From Hymenobacter jeongseonensis (GTDB lineage: Bacteria; Bacteroidota; Bacteroidia; Cytophagales; Hymenobacteraceae), in assembly GCF_015694725.1 (NCBI RefSeq), contig NZ_JADQDQ010000005.1:62001-126000 (forward strand): a stretch of DNA of 64,000 bases, given 5' to 3'. Shown here in pieces: positions 61,225-64,000 of the stretch (positions within the stretch are counted from its first letter, which is position 1; each line of letters begins with the position of its first letter). The position numbers and the translations under genes were made by a program. The notes under the pieces were generated by a model that saw only the letters and a list, made by a program, of their open reading frames with translations, made no database searches and was not told the DNA's origin.

Positions 61225-63272
61225 GGAGATTGACACCGGCAGTGGGGTTGTTTTGGATACTTGCGCTGGCCCTGCTTAGGCCGGGCCAGGCGCTGGCCCA
61301 ACTGCCGCACAACCTCATGCCCGTGCCCGCCGAAATGCGCTGGGGCAAGGGCCGGCTGAACCTAAAAACGCCGCTCAAGCTACAGCTGGAGTCCTCTGCG
61401 GACCCCGCCGTGGCCGCGGCTGCTCGCCGCTCGTTGACTCGCCTGCAAGGCCCAGCCGAACCGGCCACGGGCGCCCTGCTCCAGATTCGCTACGGCCGCA
61501 TGGGCAGCCCCGAGAAGTTTGAGGAGGAGCGCTACAGCCTGCGCGTGACGCCGATGGGCGTGACCATTGACGCGCCCACCAGCCTGGGCGTGCTGCGGGC
61601 GCTGGCCACGCTGGAGCAGCTGGCCGTGACCGAAAAACGCCAGCGCTACCTGCCCGAGGTGGATATTCAGGACCAGCCCCGGTTTGCGTGGCGCGGGCTG
61701 CTGATGGATGCGGCGCGGCATTTCATGCCGGTATCGGTCATCAAACGCACCCTTGACGGCATGGCGGCGGTGAAGCTGAACGTGCTGCACTGGCACCTCA
61801 CCGACGACCAAGGCTTTCGGGTAGAAAGCAAAGTCCTGCCGCGCCTGCACCAAGTGGGCGGCGCCGACGGCTACTACACCCAGGCCGACGTGAAGGAGGT
61901 ACTAGCCTACGCGGCGGCGCGGGGCATTCGGGTGCTGCCCGAGTTTGACGTGCCCAGCCACGCCACCAGCTGGATTGCGGCTTACCCCCGGCTAGCCTCC
62001 AACGACTCGATTTACGGCGTGTACCGCAGCTTCCGCACCTCCAACATTGCCATCGACCCCACACGGAAAACCACCTACACGCTGCTCGATTCACTGTTTA
62101 CGGAGATGACGGCGCTGTTTCCGGACCCCTACTTTCACATCGGCGGCGATGAGAACGACGGGCGGCAGTGGCGGCGCAGTCCGCGCATTTCGGCCTTCAT
62201 GCGCGAGCGCGGCATGGTGAAAGCCGATGGCAAAACCGTGGACAAACACAAGCTGACGACTTATTTCAACCGCCGGGTACTGGCCATGCTGCAAAAGCAC
62301 GGCAAAATCATGGTGGGTTGGGACGAAATTCTGGGCCCCGACCTGCCCAAGGAAATCGTTATTCAGAGCTGGCGCGGCAAAAAATGGTTGGACGACGCCG
62401 TGAAGCAAGGCCACCCCGCCATCCTGTCGGAAGGCTATTACCTCGACCTGAACTACACCGCCGCTTCCCACTACCTGCCCGACCCGGTACCCGCGACCAC
62501 GACGCTCACGCCCGCGCAGCAAAAGCTGGTGCTGGGCGGCGAAGCAACCATGTGGGCCGAATTTGCCGATTCGGTGATTGTGGAATCGCGCATTTGGCCC
62601 CGGGCCGCCGTTGTGGCCGAGCGGCTGTGGTCGCCGCAGGCCAGCACGCAGGATGTGGCCGATATGTACCGCCGCCTGGGCGGCGTTTCCACTTTTCTGG
62701 AAACCCTGGGCCTGCGCCACCTCAGCGCGCCCAGGCTTCTGCTGGCCCAAATGGCGGGTACCAGCAATGTGGCCCCGCTGCGCACCCTGGCCGAGGTAGT
62801 GGAGCCGGTGAAGGAATACAAGCGCCATTTTCAGGGCATGTTCTACACGCCCCAAACCCCATTGAACCGCTTGGTTGATGCCGCTCCGGCCGAATCGGAA
62901 GTTGCCCGGCGGTTCGGCGTGCTCGCGGACAGTGTGCTCATGACCGGAGCCCGGAAACCGCCCCAGTCCACGGTATCGCTGCGGCAACTGCTGCAGCTGC
63001 GGGCCCAACTGCTGCAGTGGCAAGCCAACGACCAGCAGTTCCAGCTGCTGCTAGTACTCAACCCTGCCCTGCGGGAATATGCGCCGCTATCCACCCAGCT
63101 TGCGGCGGTATCCGGCGTGTTGCTGGAGCGCATCAATCAGCTACAAACCAATCAAATGCCCTCGGCCGCGTGGCTGGCGGCTGCGCGGGCTACGCTCACG
63201 GCGGCGCAGGCGCCGGCCGGGCAAGCCGAACTGGCCATTATTCCCGCGGCGCGCCGGTTGGTGGGCATTTAA
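61221..63272 (+). CDS. Beta-N-acetylhexosaminidase, GH20
   Basis: 683-aa exported glycoside hydrolase removing terminal GlcNAc/GalNAc from glycans, possibly cell wall or chitin fragments. Signal peptide (FWILALALLRPGQALAQ), GH20b-type N-terminal domain (LMPVPAEMRWGKGRLNL), then the (beta/alpha)8 domain: AWRGLLMDAARHFMP, LNVLHWHLTDDQGFRVES, VLPEFDVPSHATSW, and catalytic Asp310-Glu311 in HIGGDENDGRQW, ending with VIQSWRG and GGEATMWAEF. Its ATG overlaps the DUF58 stop by four bases, an unusual operon partner. Confidence 0.95.
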   Translation: MRRLTPAVGLFWILALALLRPGQALAQLPHNLMPVPAEMRWGKGRLNLKTPLKLQLESSADPAVAAAARRSLTRLQGPAEPATGALLQIRYGRMGSPEKFEEERYSLRVTPMGVTIDAPTSLGVLRALATLEQLAVTEKRQRYLPEVDIQDQPRFAWRGLLMDAARHFMPVSVIKRTLDGMAAVKLNVLHWHLTDDQGFRVESKVLPRLHQVGGADGYYTQADVKEVLAYAAARGIRVLPEFDVPSHATSWIAAYPRLASNDSIYGVYRSFRTSNIAIDPTRKTTYTLLDSLFTEMTALFPDPYFHIGGDENDGRQWRRSPRISAFMRERGMVKADGKTVDKHKLTTYFNRRVLAMLQKHGKIMVGWDEILGPDLPKEIVIQSWRGKKWLDDAVKQGHPAILSEGYYLDLNYTAASHYLPDPVPATTTLTPAQQKLVLGGEATMWAEFADSVIVESRIWPRAAVVAERLWSPQASTQDVADMYRRLGGVSTFLETLGLRHLSAPRLLLAQMAGTSNVAPLRTLAEVVEPVKEYKRHFQGMFYTPQTPLNRLVDAAPAESEVARRFGVLADSVLMTGARKPPQSTVSLRQLLQLRAQLLQWQANDQQFQLLLVLNPALREYAPLSTQLAAVSGVLLERINQLQTNQMPSAAWLAAARATLTAAQAPAGQAELAIIPAARRLVGI

Positions 63273-63301
63273 CTTCCGCCCCTTTTCTTCCGGCTCCTGT
63301 T

Positions 63302-64000
63302 TTGATTATTTCCCCCACACTGCGCATCCTGCTTCTCCGCCTTGGGCTGCTGCTGGCAATTGCCCCGTTTCTGCTCCTGACGGCTTTCAACCAGCCTTTC
63401 TTTGATGATTTTCGCAACGCTTATTGGACGCGGGCGCAAGGCATGTGGGGCGTGCAGCAATACTTGTTTAATACTTGGACCGGCCGCTTCACCTCCACGT
63501 TTTTCATGACCGTGCTCAACCCCGTCACCTACGGCTGGCTGGGGGGCGTGAAGGTGGTGGCCGCGGGGCTATTCGTGGTGCAGTGGGCCAGCATTGCCCA
63601 TTTCTTTCGGGCGCTGCTGCACACGGCGCTGCGCGTTTCGTTTTCCTGGGGTGCGGCTTTTTGGGCCGCCGGTTTGCTGCTGGCCCTGTTTTGTAACGGC
63701 GCGCCGGCCCCGTTTTCCTATTTGTATTGGTTTTGTGGCGCGGTGGCGTATCAAATCCCCTTGATTGGCCTACTGAACTTCACCGCCCTGGCCCTGCGGG
63801 CCGGCTGGGGGCCGGAGCCAACCCGCTGGCGCTGCGCCGGGCTCGCCTGCCTTCCGCTGGTGCTGGCCTTGGTCGGCAATGAGCTGACGCTGGTGCAGGC
63901 CGTGCCCGTGCTGGCATTGCTGGGCTACGCGTTGCCGGTGGCAGCCCGCCCCAAGTGGTGGCTGTGGCTGGCCATCGGCGGCCTGGCCACCGCCGTGGCC
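63302..64000 (+). CDS. Polytopic membrane protein, GT-C/DUF6056-like (3' truncated by window edge)
   Basis: The frame is open from TTG 63302 to the window end, 233 codons, with no stop. Residues 8-28 form the first helix (RILLLRLGLLLAIAPFLLL), followed by NQPFFDDFRNAYW, an acidic first loop of the kind seen in GT-C glycosyltransferase-like and DUF6056 proteins. Four or more further hydrophobic segments follow (AAFWAAGLLLALFCNG, YLYWFCGAVAYQIPLIGLL, LVLALVGNELTLVQAVPVLALLG). No conventional ATG precedes it; 30 bases after the GH20 stop, so possibly cotranscribed. Identity of the family is tentative. Confidence 0.65.
   Translation, partial: MIISPTLRILLLRLGLLLAIAPFLLLTAFNQPFFDDFRNAYWTRAQGMWGVQQYLFNTWTGRFTSTFFMTVLNPVTYGWLGGVKVVAAGLFVVQWASIAHFFRALLHTALRVSFSWGAAFWAAGLLLALFCNGAPAPFSYLYWFCGAVAYQIPLIGLLNFTALALRAGWGPEPTRWRCAGLACLPLVLALVGNELTLVQAVPVLALLGYALPVAARPKWWLWLAIGGLATAVA

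Noticed and set aside
62091..63023. Minus-strand frame opposite the GH20 gene
   Set aside because: Shadow of a clear glycoside hydrolase with catalytic residues on the plus strand.

Overview
The window is a compact, gene-dense piece of a Bacteroidota chromosome, most like Hymenobacter or a close relative (Cytophagales, Hymenobacteraceae). I infer this from high GC content (about 60% by eye), Bacteroidota-type promoters (TAnnTTTG -7 boxes, mostly TACCTTTG), almost no Shine-Dalgarno sequences, a SusC/SusD pair, a TamB-like giant, DUF5683, DUF3098, DUF6438, and gene orders typical of the phylum. The genus is an inference from general resemblance. I see no prophage, insertion sequence, CRISPR array or rRNA.

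Layout. 1-3.5 kb: the 3' part of pyrG, then yidC and a DUF6438 lipoprotein. 3.5-6.2 kb (minus): an esterase and an orphan peptide-binding lipoprotein. 6.3-11.3 kb: the Bacteroidota set parA-parB-DUF5683-dapB-lepB. 11.4-16.9 kb: ung, apaG, two methyltransferases, kdsA, small membrane proteins and a coiled-coil protein. 17-22.3 kb (minus): cyanophycin synthetase, tRNA-Cys with its own promoter and terminator, and rpsA with a long alanine-rich tail. 22.4-29.1 kb: a lipoprotein, a chloroperoxidase-like hydrolase, a fatty acid desaturase, HNH nuclease, NlpC/P60 peptidase, smpB, a thioesterase and tsaD, separated by repeat-rich intergenic DNA. 29.4-38.1 kb: TamB-like protein, then ftsX-DUF3098-uppP-truB-ribF. 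38.1-40.7 kb: two tandem paralogous exported proteins sharing a nearly identical 167-bp block. 40.7-43.5 kb: a CoA-transferase A/B pair split by a serine hydrolase. 43.9-47.2 kb: a GNAT-nitrilase fusion, a GNAT enzyme and an SDR. 47.6-52.3 kb: SusC/SusD. 52.7-63.3 kb: a divergent RDD / SpoIIM - membrane protein - DUF4129 - DUF4350 - 87-aa ORF - MoxR - NADAR - DUF58 - GH20 cluster, followed by a truncated polytopic membrane protein.

Most genes are housekeeping: nucleotide, lysine/peptidoglycan precursor, KDO and flavin synthesis, membrane protein insertion, signal peptide cleavage, chromosome partition and translation. The most system-like region is 52.7-63.3 kb. Its core (RDD, SpoIIM, DUF4129, DUF4350, MoxR, DUF58) is a known but functionally obscure MoxR-type cluster. 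Here it carries extra genes embedded without breaking the tight gene packing: a small orphan of about 47% GC and a NADAR N-glycosidase of about 52% GC on either side of moxR, plus a GH20 hexosaminidase overlapping the DUF58 gene by four bases. A perfect 12-bp inverted repeat lies between the divergent promoters. The other notable signals are the gene-conversion-like block at 38.2/39.5 kb and several families of palindromic intergenic repeats.
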